Program-made: the position numbers and the translations under genes
From: Arcticibacter sp041902385
Lineage (GTDB): Bacteria > Bacteroidota > Bacteroidia > Sphingobacteriales > Sphingobacteriaceae
Reading direction: 5' to 3'
DNA: 64,000 nt
NCBI RefSeq assembly: GCF_041902385.1
Contig: NZ_CP169244.1
Location: forward strand, 4,340,001-4,404,000
Shown: positions 8,844 to 18,074 of the stretch, piece by piece
Position numbering within the stretch: position 1 is the stretch's first letter
Layout: each line of letters starts with the position of its first letter
Notes under the pieces: model-generated
Database searches by the model: none
The model's input: only the letters and a program-made list of their open reading frames with translations
Told to the model about the DNA's origin: nothing

Positions 8844-10175
8844 ATGTATCATTTGTCTGTTTCATCTGAAAACGTACACAGAAGCCTTGGCAAGCACATC
8901 CTGGCCGACGGCTACGATCTGGTTTTTGATATGGAAAAAAGCAAGGGCGTATACATGTACGACTCGAAATACAATCGCAAACTGCTTGATTTCTTTACAT
9001 GCTTTGCTTCAGTACCTCTCGGATACAATCATCCCAAATTATTGGATGATGAGGAATTCAAAAAGAACCTCATGCTGGCAGCGCTAAGTAATCCCTCCAA
9101 TTCAGACATCTATACTCAGCAATATGCAGAATTTGTTGACACATTTTCAAGAATTGGAATCCCTGAATACCTCCCTCACGCGTTCTTCATTGCAGGCGGT
9201 GGACTGGCTATTGAAAATGCATTAAAGACGGCGATGGACTGGAAGGTACAGAAGAATTTCAGGAAAGGATATAGCGTTGAAAGAGGCTTTAAAGTCATTC
9301 ACTTTGAACATGCCTTCCATGGCAGGACGGGCTATACCATGAGTCTTACTAATACGCACCCCGACAAAACGAAATGGTATGCTAAATTTAACTGGCCCAG
9401 AATAGCAACCCCTGCCATTAGATTTCCGGTTACAAGCGAAAACGAGGAAGATCTGGCCCGTAGAGAGCAAGTAGCCATAGAACAAATCAAAAAGGCTTTT
9501 TCGGAGAATAAAGACGACATCTGTGCTATCATCATTGAACCCATCCAGGCAGAAGGAGGAGATAACCACGTGCGCCGGCAATTTCTTGAGCAGGTACGGG
9601 CTCTGGCAGACGAAAACGAATGCTTTCTGATATATGACGAAGTTCAAACAGGAGTAGGCCTTTCGGGAGAGTTCTGGTGTTACAAACATTTCGGAGATAA
9701 AGCACTTCCTGATGCCATTGCTTTTGGAAAAAAAATGCAGGTATGCGGCATTCTGGTGGGCAGAAAGGTTGACGAGATCGAGCATAATGTTTTTACTGTC
9801 CCCTCCCGCTTAAACTCCACCTGGGGAGGCAATCTTGTTGATATGGTCCGGGCATCGAAAATCCTGCAAGTTATAGAAGAAGACCATTTGGTAGAAAACG
9901 CAGCCTCTTCCGGGGCATACCTGCAGGAGCAACTTTTGAAATTATCCCGCGACTATCCCGTTATGTCAAATGTTCGCGGCTTGGGTCTACTCAGCGCTTT
10001 TGACTTTCCCGACACAGTGACGAGAAACAAGTTCATCCGGAAAGGATTTGAAAACAATGCAATGTTTATTGGATGCGGAACAAGATCAATCCGATTCAGG
10101 CCGGCACTAATAATGGACAAACAACATATAGACGAAGGGATAGAGATCATGAGGAAAATCGTCCCTTCTCTTTAA
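8844..10175 (+). CDS. lat: L-lysine 6-transaminase
   Basis: Class III PLP aminotransferase that moves the epsilon-amino group of lysine to 2-oxoglutarate, giving 2-aminoadipate semialdehyde (piperideine-6-carboxylate) for lysine breakdown. At 443 residues it has normal length. Seen: FIAGGGLAIENALKTA, HAFHGRTGYT, the cofactor aspartate in IYDEVQTGVG, and the PLP lysine in FGKKMQVCGI; the last two are typical of the lysine 6-transaminase subgroup, as is PSRLNSTWGGNLVDM. It follows the PLP-enzyme gene by 73 bases with its own promoter and is convergent with bshB1. No aminoadipate semialdehyde dehydrogenase gene is next to it. Confidence 0.9.
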   Translation: MYHLSVSSENVHRSLGKHILADGYDLVFDMEKSKGVYMYDSKYNRKLLDFFTCFASVPLGYNHPKLLDDEEFKKNLMLAALSNPSNSDIYTQQYAEFVDTFSRIGIPEYLPHAFFIAGGGLAIENALKTAMDWKVQKNFRKGYSVERGFKVIHFEHAFHGRTGYTMSLTNTHPDKTKWYAKFNWPRIATPAIRFPVTSENEEDLARREQVAIEQIKKAFSENKDDICAIIIEPIQAEGGDNHVRRQFLEQVRALADENECFLIYDEVQTGVGLSGEFWCYKHFGDKALPDAIAFGKKMQVCGILVGRKVDEIEHNVFTVPSRLNSTWGGNLVDMVRASKILQVIEEDHLVENAASSGAYLQEQLLKLSRDYPVMSNVRGLGLLSAFDFPDTVTRNKFIRKGFENNAMFIGCGTRSIRFRPALIMDKQHIDEGIEIMRKIVPSL

Positions 10176-10176
10176 A

Positions 10177-10896
10177 CTAGCGAAGGTCAAATAAACTGTC
10201 CACGGCCAGGAGCTTCTTACAAGTAAAGGCTTCGGCATAGGCTGCGTCAATATTCTTTCCCAGCTCGCGCGCCCGAGCCTCTACAAATCGGGCAAAATCA
10301 GGAGTGGAAATAAAAGTTTGATGCTCATCCTGCAATTCAGGGTTATAAAATTGGGTTTTATACGCTGCTATTGAAGCCAGTTTACCCTCCCAGTAGGGAG
10401 TAATGTCGATCAGGATGTCAGGCTTGATGTAAGAGCTTTGTACGAAATGAAAAAGAAGTCGCGGGCGCCAGGCTTCCTGCTTCTGCCCACTAAGCTCCGT
10501 GCTGATCTTTCGCAATCCCGACAGGAAAACAGCATCATTTACAAGAGAAGCTGCACGCCCATGGTCGGGGTGTCGGTCATCTATAGCATTTGATATTACA
10601 ATTTCAGGTTGATATTGTCTGATCTTCTCTATGATTCTAAGCTGATGCTCCTCGTTATTCAGGAAAAAGCCGTCGCGCATGCATAGGTTCTCCCTTACGT
10701 CCAGTTGCAGCACCTTCGCTGCATCCTGCGCTTCCGCATCTCTTGTTTCTGCAGTTCCCCTGGTACCAAGCTCTCCCCTGGTCAGATCAATAATACCCGT
10801 CCTTTTTCCCTCTGCCTTCAGCTTTAACAATGTTCCCGAACACCCTAACTCCGCGTCGTCCGGATGTACAGCAATAACAAGTACGTCTAGTTTCAT
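10177..10896 (-). CDS. bshB1: Bacillithiol biosynthesis deacetylase BshB1
   Basis: Zinc deacetylase that converts GlcNAc-malate to GlcN-malate, the second step in making the thiol bacillithiol, in the cytoplasm. The PIG-L/LmbE fold is clear from AVHPDDAELGCSG (zinc ligands H and DD) and the third histidine in DDRHPDHGRAA. The longer frame from 10941 adds an unlikely PPPVFHQYG extension; the ATG at 10896 (MKLDVLVIAVHPDD) fits the family, giving 239 residues. BshA and BshC genes are not in this window. It ends one base after lat on the opposite strand. Confidence 0.88.
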   Translation of the reverse strand: MKLDVLVIAVHPDDAELGCSGTLLKLKAEGKRTGIIDLTRGELGTRGTAETRDAEAQDAAKVLQLDVRENLCMRDGFFLNNEEHQLRIIEKIRQYQPEIVISNAIDDRHPDHGRAASLVNDAVFLSGLRKISTELSGQKQEAWRPRLLFHFVQSSYIKPDILIDITPYWEGKLASIAAYKTQFYNPELQDEHQTFISTPDFARFVEARARELGKNIDAAYAEAFTCKKLLAVDSLFDLR

Positions 10897-10938
10897 TGTA
10901 GTATTAGGCCGGCCATATTGGTGGAATACCGGCGGAGG

Positions 10939-10946
10939 CAAAAGTA
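10939..10946 (-). promoter_or_regulatory. Bacteroidota -7 box of bshB1
   Basis: Minus strand TACTTTTG matches TAnnTTTG and sits about 42 bases upstream of the bshB1 ATG at 10896. It lies upstream of the chosen start, which agrees with rejecting a much longer N-terminus. Confidence 0.45.
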
Positions 10947-10999
10947 TGAAAATATGGGGACTACAGCTTCTCTAAAAGTGCATTAAGACCAAAATAGAT

Positions 11000-11629
11000 C
11001 TAATTGTATCCATAAGGAATATCACTGTAATAGCCGTAGCGCTGGATGATGTTCTCAATATCCCTCTCCTGCTGAGGATCGTATTTCTGTTTCAGGTTGT
11101 GTCCAAAGATACGTGCCACCGACTGATAGCAAAAGGCAGTAAATCCGCCTTTCAATTGCTTGACAAGCTCATAACTACTATTGCCAGTCTCCCTATCGAT
11201 AAGCTTGATCAGAATCTCGCCCTGGGTGATCGTCATATTTTTAATTTCCCTGTTAAACATGTCCTTAATCTCACGCTCGCATGCCTTTACCAGCAACTTC
11301 TGCTCCTTTTTATTTGTTGTATGTTCCAGATCGTCGTGCAAACGGCTATATCGGCTCCTTGCAAACTTTGCGTAAGGCAGCACTTTCAATACATTGTAAC
11401 GAAGGCGGAGATATTGATTTCGCGCATCAGCAGAAGCAAAAATACGGGAGTCTCTGATACTCACATCCACAAGCGGGATCCAGGGGATAAAGTCGCCGAA
11501 CTCATCCTTCGTGATAGCCACCCGGATGGTATCGTTTTTGCCTTTCACATTGGGGTCAAATTTGTCCTGTGCATAGCTAAAACTCACTAAAATCAGGCTG
11601 AACAGCACAAAAAGAGGAAAAATTTTCAT
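11000..11629 (-). CDS. DUF4294 family exported protein
   Basis: A 209-residue protein with a clear signal peptide (MKIFPLFVLFSLILVSFSYAQ) and a C-terminal domain that matches DUF4294, a Bacteroidota family of unknown role. The domain is helical and basic (DVSIRDSRIFASADARNQYLRLRYNV at about residues 55-80; QSVARIFGHNLKQKY near 170). It has no enzyme motif that I recognise. It is divergent from the Rel/SpoT gene, and the shared upstream DNA contains an inverted repeat. Location is probably periplasmic. Confidence 0.7.
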   Translation of the reverse strand: MKIFPLFVLFSLILVSFSYAQDKFDPNVKGKNDTIRVAITKDEFGDFIPWIPLVDVSIRDSRIFASADARNQYLRLRYNVLKVLPYAKFARSRYSRLHDDLEHTTNKKEQKLLVKACEREIKDMFNREIKNMTITQGEILIKLIDRETGNSSYELVKQLKGGFTAFCYQSVARIFGHNLKQKYDPQQERDIENIIQRYGYYSDIPYGYN

Positions 11630-11642
11630 ATCTTAGTTAGTA

Positions 11643-11650
11643 CAAAAATA
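11643..11650 (-). promoter_or_regulatory. Bacteroidota -7 box of the DUF4294 gene
   Basis: Minus strand TATTTTTG fits TAnnTTTG; the ATG at 11629 follows after 13 bases, so the leader would be very short. The inverted repeat 11657-11690 overlaps the expected -33 region. Confidence 0.45.
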
Positions 11651-11656
11651 ATGTTA

Positions 11657-11690
11657 TTTCGTACGATTATTAATTACCAATAGTACGAAA
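11657..11690. promoter_or_regulatory. Inverted repeat between divergent DUF4294 and Rel/SpoT genes
   Basis: TTTCGTAC at 11657-11664 and GTACGAAA at 11683-11690 form an 8-bp perfect dyad with an 18-bp AT-rich spacer. It lies directly upstream of the DUF4294 -7 box and about 60 bases before the Rel/SpoT start. The half-site resembles the BlaI-type operator half-sites at 38406-38446 (TACGAA/TTCGTA) but points outward. A protein-binding role is inference. Confidence 0.4.
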
Positions 11691-11748
11691 ATGTAACCCA
11701 ATTGTTATAGCAGGATACATTATTTTTTTGAAACGTTTAGAATTGAAG

Positions 11749-13980
11749 ATGAACGAATTAGTGATTGATATAGAGGCAGAGAAAAAAGAAATACTAAAGC
11801 GGTACCGGGCTCTTCTTAAGGCATGTAAGCCCACCATGCAGAAAGGCGACAAGCGCATGATCAGGCAGGCTTTCGAGCTCGCACTTGAAAGTCACAAAGA
11901 CATGCGACGGAAATCTGGGGAGCCATATATATACCATCCGATAGCTGTTGCACAGATCGCCGCCGAAGAAATCGGCCTTGGCACCACCTCAATTGTATGT
12001 GCCCTCCTGCACGACGTTGTCGAAGATACAGCGGTGACACTCGACGATATCGAACGGGAGTTTGGAAAAAAGGTAGCACGTATTATTGATGGTCTCACCA
12101 AGATATCAGGCGTTTTTGATTACAATAGTTCTCTGCAGGCAGAGAACTTTCGCAAGATGCTCCTGACTTTGGCTGATGACGTGCGCGTGATCCTCATTAA
12201 GCTTGCCGACAGGCTGCATAATATGCGAACGATGGATCACATGCCACGTGACAAGCAGCTTAAGATATCGTCCGAAACAATCTATCTCTACGCGCCACTA
12301 GCTCACCGCCTCGGACTTTATGCCATGAAATCGGAGCTCGAAGACCTTTCTATGAAATACACAGAGTCGGAGACTTACAAGTTCATAGCGAGAAAGCTCA
12401 ACGAAAAAAAGGCTGAGAGGGAACTGTACATACAAACTTTCATCGGACCTATAAAAGAAATACTGGCAGAACAAGGGCTTCATGCCGACGTCTATGGTCG
12501 TCCAAAATCGATTCATTCGATCTGGAATAAAATGAGAAAGAAGGGAGTTCCTTTTGAAGAAGTGTACGACCTGTTTGCTATCAGGATCATTCTTGACAGC
12601 AAGCTCGAGACGGAAAAAGCGGACTGCTGGAAGGCGTACTCCATCGTCACGGACCTGTACAGGCCCAATCCTGACCGGCTTCGCGACTGGGTCTCATCCC
12701 CTAAAGCCAATGGCTACGAATCTCTTCACACAACAGTAATGGGGCCAAAGGGCCAATGGGTAGAGGTCCAGATCCGCACACAGAGAATGAATGAGATTGC
12801 AGAGAAAGGATTCGCAGCACATTGGAAGTACAAAGAGTCATCCTCAGACAGCGGGTTGGATCAGTGGATCCAGAAGGTACGGGAGCTTCTGAAAAATCCC
12901 GAATCAAACGCGCTGGATTTTCTCGATGACTTCAAGATGAACCTTTTTTCGGACGAGATTTTCATCTTTACCCCGAAAGGCGCTCTTATGCAGCTGCCAC
13001 TGGGGGCCACCGCCCTCGATTTTGCTTTTGAGATCCACTCAGACCTCGGGGCAAAATGTATCGGCGCCAAAGTAAATCACAAGCTTGTCCCTCTCTCCCA
13101 CCGTTTGCAGAATGGAGATCAGGTAGAGATCATAACTTCCACCAAGCAAAGTCCGAAGGAAGATTGGCTCAACTTTGTAGTTACAGCGAAGGCAAAGGCA
13201 AAAATTAAGTCGTCGCTAAAAGAGGAGAAACGTCGCGTGGCAGAAGAGGGTAAAGAAATCCTTGAACGCAAGCTTAAATCATTAAAAATCACTTACAATA
13301 CAGAGAACATCCATAAGATTGCGAACTATTTTAAATATGGTTCTACCCTGGATCTGTTTTATAACATCGCGAAAGGCACATTTGATCTGAAAGGGCTGAA
13401 GGAGTTCCAGGCGTCAGAGAGAACGGTTGAAAACAAGGCACCGGAGCGAATCGACACCAGTCAGATTGAAGGTCTGATGAACAAGGTGAAGACCAAAGAC
13501 AGCGATACCCTCCTGATTGGAGAAGATATGCAGAAGATCGATTATAAGTTATCCTCCTGCTGCAATCCAATCCCCGGCGATGATGTCTTTGGCTTCATTA
13601 CAGTTAACGATGGCATCAAGATTCACCGTACCAATTGCCCGAATGCCACTAAGCTTATGGCGAATTATGGATACCGGGTGGTAAAGGCAAAGTGGACCTC
13701 GCAGAAAGAACTGGCATTTCTCACTGGCCTCCGAATAACAGGAATCGACGAGGTGGGACTGATCAATAAGCTGACAACCGTTATTTCGAACGATTTCAAA
13801 GTGAACATGCGCTCAATAACTGTTGACAGTAACGAGGGGATATTTGAGGGCTCAATTATGGTGTACGTAAATGACACCAACCATCTCGAGAACCTGATCA
13901 AGAGATTGCGACAGGTAAAGGGCGTTACCTCCGTTACTCGTTTTGATTCAGAGCCCCAGAAGATATATAAAGCATCATGA
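11749..13980 (+). CDS. Bifunctional (p)ppGpp synthetase/hydrolase, Rel/SpoT family
   Basis: Makes and degrades the stringent-response alarmone (p)ppGpp. Domain order is complete: HD hydrolase (YIYHPIAVA ... CALLHDVVEDT, about residues 50-150, with intact HD pair), synthetase (GRPKSIHSIWNKM, YDLFAIRII, and WVEVQIRT around residue 340), TGS (IFIFTPKGALMQLPLGATALD, about 400-460), and C-terminal ACT (LRITGIDEVGLINKL, about 660-740). The usual motifs of both active sites are visible, so it is probably bifunctional. A TTG at 11728 would add seven residues; the ATG at 11749 (MNELVIDIEAEKK) is preferred. Length of 743 residues is typical. The gene is divergent from DUF4294; fur follows after 205 bases with its own promoter. 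Confidence 0.92.
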   Translation: MNELVIDIEAEKKEILKRYRALLKACKPTMQKGDKRMIRQAFELALESHKDMRRKSGEPYIYHPIAVAQIAAEEIGLGTTSIVCALLHDVVEDTAVTLDDIEREFGKKVARIIDGLTKISGVFDYNSSLQAENFRKMLLTLADDVRVILIKLADRLHNMRTMDHMPRDKQLKISSETIYLYAPLAHRLGLYAMKSELEDLSMKYTESETYKFIARKLNEKKAERELYIQTFIGPIKEILAEQGLHADVYGRPKSIHSIWNKMRKKGVPFEEVYDLFAIRIILDSKLETEKADCWKAYSIVTDLYRPNPDRLRDWVSSPKANGYESLHTTVMGPKGQWVEVQIRTQRMNEIAEKGFAAHWKYKESSSDSGLDQWIQKVRELLKNPESNALDFLDDFKMNLFSDEIFIFTPKGALMQLPLGATALDFAFEIHSDLGAKCIGAKVNHKLVPLSHRLQNGDQVEIITSTKQSPKEDWLNFVVTAKAKAKIKSSLKEEKRRVAEEGKEILERKLKSLKITYNTENIHKIANYFKYGSTLDLFYNIAKGTFDLKGLKEFQASERTVENKAPERIDTSQIEGLMNKVKTKDSDTLLIGEDMQKIDYKLSSCCNPIPGDDVFGFITVNDGIKIHRTNCPNATKLMANYGYRVVKAKWTSQKELAFLTGLRITGIDEVGLINKLTTVISNDFKVNMRSITVDSNEGIFEGSIMVYVNDTNHLENLIKRLRQVKGVTSVTRFDSEPQKIYKAS

Positions 13981-14158
13981 GGGGCGCTCAAAGCTTCCAC
14001 TTCTTGCAACATAAAAATGAACGTGGTGAAAAGGCGCACGGTTCTCTTTTGCTCCCTAAGCAATCGCCGTCCAACAATAATCAGGCTGTCAGCAGTGTAT
14101 GAAGGGCTCGGCCTTCTGATTTATTCTGTGAAATTTTAACATTTCTTATTTTTTTAGA

Positions 14159-14166
14159 TAACTTTG
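14159..14166 (+). promoter_or_regulatory. Bacteroidota -7 box of the fur-purA-pabB run
   Basis: TAACTTTG lies 19 bases before the fur ATG at 14186. The leader contains an AGGA Shine-Dalgarno seven bases before the start, which supports that start. The -33 element is degenerate. Confidence 0.55.
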
Positions 14167-14185
14167 AACGCTGAGTCAGGAAGAT

Positions 14186-14659
14186 ATGCCTTTACAAGAA
14201 ACGATAGCAATGGTCAAAAAGATTTTCGAGGCCTACCTCGAAAATAAGAGTCTGAGAAAAACGCCTGAACGTTTTGCCATCCTTGAAGAGATATACTCAA
14301 GAAACGATCATTTTGATGTTGAGTCCTTATATATCCACATGAAGAACAAGAAATACAGGGTGAGCAGGGCTACGGTTTATAATACACTCGAACTTCTTGT
14401 TTCCTGTGATCTTGTAACAAAACATCAGTTTGGTAAAAATATGGCTCAGTTTGAGAAGTCGTACGGCTACAAGCAGCACGACCACATCATTTGCATTGAC
14501 TGTGGGAAGGTTGTGGAATTCTGTGACCCGCGCGTGGGCCAGATTCAGTCCATGATGGGCGACCTGCTCAAATTCGATATCAAGCACCATTCCCTCAACC
14601 TCTATGGTAACTGCACCAAATTAAAGGAAGGTTACTGCGAGTCTTATTTAAAAAATTAA
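14186..14659 (+). CDS. Fur family metal-dependent transcriptional regulator
   Basis: A 157-residue repressor of the Fur/PerR/Zur family. Seen: N-terminal winged helix with LRKTPERFAILEEIY and the recognition region RVSRATVYNTLELLV; a histidine-rich metal site (DHIICIDCGKVVEF, with the first CxxC zinc pair). A second CxxC near the C-terminus is absent; single cysteines remain at GNCTKL and GYCES. It is the first gene of a tight run with purA (16 bases) and pabB (14 bases). Fur versus PerR/Zur specificity is not clear from sequence. Confidence 0.85.
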   Translation: MPLQETIAMVKKIFEAYLENKSLRKTPERFAILEEIYSRNDHFDVESLYIHMKNKKYRVSRATVYNTLELLVSCDLVTKHQFGKNMAQFEKSYGYKQHDHIICIDCGKVVEFCDPRVGQIQSMMGDLLKFDIKHHSLNLYGNCTKLKEGYCESYLKN

Positions 14660-14675
14660 ACATTCCAAATTATTC

Positions 14676-15950
14676 ATGGCTGTTGATGTACTGTTAGGCC
14701 TTCAGTGGGGCGACGAAGGCAAAGGAAAAATTGTTGACGTTCTTAGTCCTAAATACGATTTAATTGCCCGTTTCCAAGGCGGCCCGAATGCCGGCCACAC
14801 ACTTGAGTTTGACAATCAGAAGTATGTACTGAACACCATCCCATCGGGTATCTTCAACGAGAGGAACATGAACCTGATAGGAAACGGAGTTGTAGTCGAC
14901 CCTATCATTCTGAGACGTGAACTTGAAACCCTGAAAAAGAGCGGCTTTGATCCTGTCGCTGCCAAAAAGCTGGTTATTGCAAAGAAAGCACACCTGATCC
15001 TTCCCACTCATCAATTGCTTGACGCAGCGTCGGAAAGCAAAATGGGCGAAGGAAAAATAGGTTCTACATTGAAGGGTATCGGTCCAACCTACATGGACAA
15101 GACCGGCAGAAACGGTTTGAGAGTAGGCGACACACTTCTGCCCGACTTTACGGAACGGTACCATAAACTCGTTAACAAACACAAGTCTATCCTTTCTCAT
15201 TACGGAGAAATCCCTGATTTTTCAGAGAAAGAACAGGCGTTCTTCGAAGCGATCGAATATCTGAAGAGCATTCCTCAGGTCGATAGCGAGCATTTCGTCA
15301 ACCAGTATCTGTCAGAAGGTAAGTCAGTGCTTGCAGAAGGCGCACAAGGCACACTTCTGGATGTTGACTTCGGCTCCTATCCATTTGTTACCTCTTCCAA
15401 TACGACTACTGCCGGAGCATGTACCGGACTGGGAGTAGCGCCGTCCAGGATAGGGTCGGTTATAGGAATTTTCAAAGCATACTGTACCCGGGTCGGTGGA
15501 GGTCCGTTTCCTACAGAGTTATTTGATGAAACCGGAGAGCAGCTACGCCAGATCGGACGTGAATTTGGTGCTACTACTGGTCGTCCCCGTCGTTGCGGAT
15601 GGATCGATATTCCAGCCCTGAAGTACGCCGTTATGCTTAACGGAGTTACTGAGCTGGTGATGACCAAAGCCGACGTCATGAGCGGATTTGAAAAAATATA
15701 TGCATGTACGCATTATAAGTACAATGGCGAAGTGATCGACTACATGCCATATGACATATGTACAGTAAAGGCAGAACCCGTATTAGAAGAGATTGAAGGA
15801 TGGAACGAAGATCTGACCGGAATCAAAACGATCGGAGAAGTACCTGAAAAGCTGATGAATTATGTGCGCTATATCGAAAGCAAAGTAGGAGTTCCGGTGA
15901 GATATCTTTCTGTTGGCCCCGACCGCATTCAGACATTGATCTTAGACTAA
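14676..15950 (+). CDS. purA: Adenylosuccinate synthetase
   Basis: Joins IMP and aspartate with GTP to form adenylosuccinate, the first step from IMP to AMP. The N-terminal GDEGKGKIVDVL (GTP/catalytic aspartate) and GGPNAGHT (catalytic histidine) are intact, as are GSTLKGIGPTY and GVAPSRIG. At 424 residues it is full length. It sits between fur and pabB with small gaps, so it is probably cotranscribed with them; a functional link to iron regulation is not evident. Confidence 0.96.
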   Translation: MAVDVLLGLQWGDEGKGKIVDVLSPKYDLIARFQGGPNAGHTLEFDNQKYVLNTIPSGIFNERNMNLIGNGVVVDPIILRRELETLKKSGFDPVAAKKLVIAKKAHLILPTHQLLDAASESKMGEGKIGSTLKGIGPTYMDKTGRNGLRVGDTLLPDFTERYHKLVNKHKSILSHYGEIPDFSEKEQAFFEAIEYLKSIPQVDSEHFVNQYLSEGKSVLAEGAQGTLLDVDFGSYPFVTSSNTTTAGACTGLGVAPSRIGSVIGIFKAYCTRVGGGPFPTELFDETGEQLRQIGREFGATTGRPRRCGWIDIPALKYAVMLNGVTELVMTKADVMSGFEKIYACTHYKYNGEVIDYMPYDICTVKAEPVLEEIEGWNEDLTGIKTIGEVPEKLMNYVRYIESKVGVPVRYLSVGPDRIQTLILD

Positions 15951-15964
15951 CACTCTGCTTCTGG

Positions 15965-17245
15965 ATGAAGGTTTTAAATTACTATCCGGAAGATATTAAT
16001 CTTTTCAAAGAACAGGCTTTACAATGGGCCACCTCATTTGAGGTGGCCTCTTATTTTGACTCCAACGGTTATAGCGACCCTTATACCTCCTTTGACGTTA
16101 TGATCACTGCGGGTAGTGTCGCTGAGTTAACAGCAGAAGCAGGATCTGCCTTTCAGCAGCTCAAAGAGCTACTGAACGAGCACAAAACCTTCATCGCCGG
16201 CTTCTTAAGCTACGATCTGAAAAATGAACTGGAAAACCTTCATTCAAAGAACCAGGACCGCTTAGAATTCGAGGATCTTTTTTTCTTTATTCCCCTGCAT
16301 GTTCTGCTGATTCAGGGCAATAAAGTCAGCCTGTATACCCGCGAAGAAGATATTTTTAGCCATATAAACAGCCAAATAATAAGGTCCGGCAATGTGTCCT
16401 TTCACGCCGCAGTAAAAAGTAGATTTAGCAGACATGAATACATAGCAGCTGTGGGCCTGATACAGGAACATATCGCGCGGGGCGATATCTACGAAATGAA
16501 CTTTTGCCAGGAGTTTTATGCAGAAGAGGTTCAGATTGATCCCGTACAAGTCTTTAAAACACTTAACAAGACATCTCCCGCTCCTTTCGCCTCTTTCCTG
16601 AAGTATAATCAAAAGTACCTTATCTCGGCTTCCCCCGAACGATTTATCTGTAGAAAGGGCAACAAGGTCATTTCTCAGCCGATCAAAGGCACAGCTCCCC
16701 GCTCCAGTGACCCCGGCGAAGATATCCAGCGAATGAAAGAGCTGCGGACCGATGAGAAGGAGGTTGCTGAAAATGTCATGATTGTAGATCTTGTACGCAA
16801 CGACCTCACAAAATGCGCACTCCCGGGGTCGGTCAAAGTCGAGGAACTATTCGGAATCTATAGCTTCCCGCAGGTCCATCAAATGATTTCAACTATCTCA
16901 TGCAGAGTTTCGTCCGACGCTAATAATGCAGATATCATCGCAGCTGCGTTCCCGATGGGATCCATGACAGGTGCTCCCAAAGTAAGGGCGATGGAAATCA
17001 TTGAGAAATACGAGCGAACAAAGAGGGGACTATTTTCAGGCGCAGTAGGATACTTCGCTCCCGATGGAGACTTCGATTTTAACGTCGTGATAAGAAGCCT
17101 CATCTACAACGCAGAGAATCGTTACCTTTCTTTCCAGACAGGAAGTGCAATAACCTTTGCTTCAGATCCTGCCCGCGAGTATGACGAGTGTCTTCTGAAA
17201 GCAAAGGCTATTTTTACAGCCCTGGATAAAGAGCTGGCAGAATAA
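15965..17245 (+). CDS. pabB: Aminodeoxychorismate synthase component I (PabB-type)
   Basis: Chorismate-binding enzyme that forms 4-amino-4-deoxychorismate for folate. The C-terminal chorismate domain has SASPERFI, then PIKGTAPR; the lysine in PIKGT marks PabB-type aminodeoxychorismate synthase, where TrpE has alanine. DEKEVAENVMIVDLVRNDL and GSMTGAPKVRAMEIIEKYE complete the active site, and FQTGSAITFASDP closes it. 426 residues. The matching glutaminase (pabA) is not here; the PabC-like lyase is about 9 kb upstream on the other strand. It is 14 bases after purA. Confidence 0.88.
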   Translation: MKVLNYYPEDINLFKEQALQWATSFEVASYFDSNGYSDPYTSFDVMITAGSVAELTAEAGSAFQQLKELLNEHKTFIAGFLSYDLKNELENLHSKNQDRLEFEDLFFFIPLHVLLIQGNKVSLYTREEDIFSHINSQIIRSGNVSFHAAVKSRFSRHEYIAAVGLIQEHIARGDIYEMNFCQEFYAEEVQIDPVQVFKTLNKTSPAPFASFLKYNQKYLISASPERFICRKGNKVISQPIKGTAPRSSDPGEDIQRMKELRTDEKEVAENVMIVDLVRNDLTKCALPGSVKVEELFGIYSFPQVHQMISTISCRVSSDANNADIIAAAFPMGSMTGAPKVRAMEIIEKYERTKRGLFSGAVGYFAPDGDFDFNVVIRSLIYNAENRYLSFQTGSAITFASDPAREYDECLLKAKAIFTALDKELAE

Positions 17246-17250
17246 ACAAT

Positions 17251-18036
17251 TTACTTCTTATAATACTTTAACGCTTCTGGTATGCGATTCTGGATATTAG
17301 CAATTCGGGTGGCATCACTGGGGTGCGTGCTCAAAAACTCGGGAGGAGCTCCGTTCCCTTGCTTGGAAGAAGCCATCCTTTTCCAGAAAGAAACCGCCGC
17401 ATTTGGATCGTAGCCCGCCATTGCCATAAAGATCAGGCCGAGGCGGTCTGCTTCAGACTCCTGGTTCCTGCCGTACTTAAGCAGAGCGAGTTGCCCGCCA
17501 ATGCCATACAACTGGTTAATTGTCTCCGAGCCCGCCGCAGCTCCTACTACCCCACCAACAGCTTGTGCCACGTTTGCCTGGGAAAACCGCTCCTCTGTAT
17601 GTCGTGCAATCGCATGGGCAATTTCGTGTCCCATCACAGTCGCTAGTCCAGCATCTGTCTGCGCTACCGGCATAATACCTGAGTAAACTGCAACCTTTCC
17701 TCCAGGCATACACCAGGCATTAATTTCGTTACTCTGTACCAGGTTAAATTCCCAGCTGAAATTGTACTGATTGGCATAACCGTTCGCGCGAAGGTAACGG
17801 TCGATAGCACTTGCAATCCGGCTTCCCACCGCCTTCACCCGTTGTGCATCACTTCCCGAACTTATTACCTTCGTTTTCGGGTCCTTTAAAAACTCTCGGT
17901 AAGACTGTATAGCCTGTTGCTGGATCTCCTGAGAGTTAGCAACGTTAAACTGCCGGCGACCTGTTAAAGGCACCGTGGAACAAGAATTAACAGCAATTAA
18001 GAATAGAAAAGCACTAGTTATTTTTATTCGTCTCAT
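17251..18036 (-). CDS. M48 family metalloprotease lipoprotein (BepA/YcaL/LoiP-like)
   Basis: Zinc protease anchored to a membrane by lipid. The signal peptide ends in a lipobox (LIAVNSC, Cys19). The zinc site is VMGHEIAHAIARHTEE (HExxH) with the third ligand in NQESEADRLGL, and the C-terminal STHPSDATRIANIQ is typical of M48 proteins that help outer-membrane quality control. 261 residues, no TPR domain, so it is closer to YcaL/LoiP than to BepA. It is convergent with pabB, six bases away, and upstream of it on the same strand is plsY. Confidence 0.87.
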   Translation of the reverse strand: MRRIKITSAFLFLIAVNSCSTVPLTGRRQFNVANSQEIQQQAIQSYREFLKDPKTKVISSGSDAQRVKAVGSRIASAIDRYLRANGYANQYNFSWEFNLVQSNEINAWCMPGGKVAVYSGIMPVAQTDAGLATVMGHEIAHAIARHTEERFSQANVAQAVGGVVGAAAGSETINQLYGIGGQLALLKYGRNQESEADRLGLIFMAMAGYDPNAAVSFWKRMASSKQGNGAPPEFLSTHPSDATRIANIQNRIPEALKYYKK

Positions 18037-18074
18037 AGATTCTAACTTTATCTGTAACTTAACATTTCAGATAC

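Noticed and set aside
9222..9785. 187-codon minus-strand frame
   Set aside because: Antisense to the conserved core of lysine 6-transaminase; no family features.
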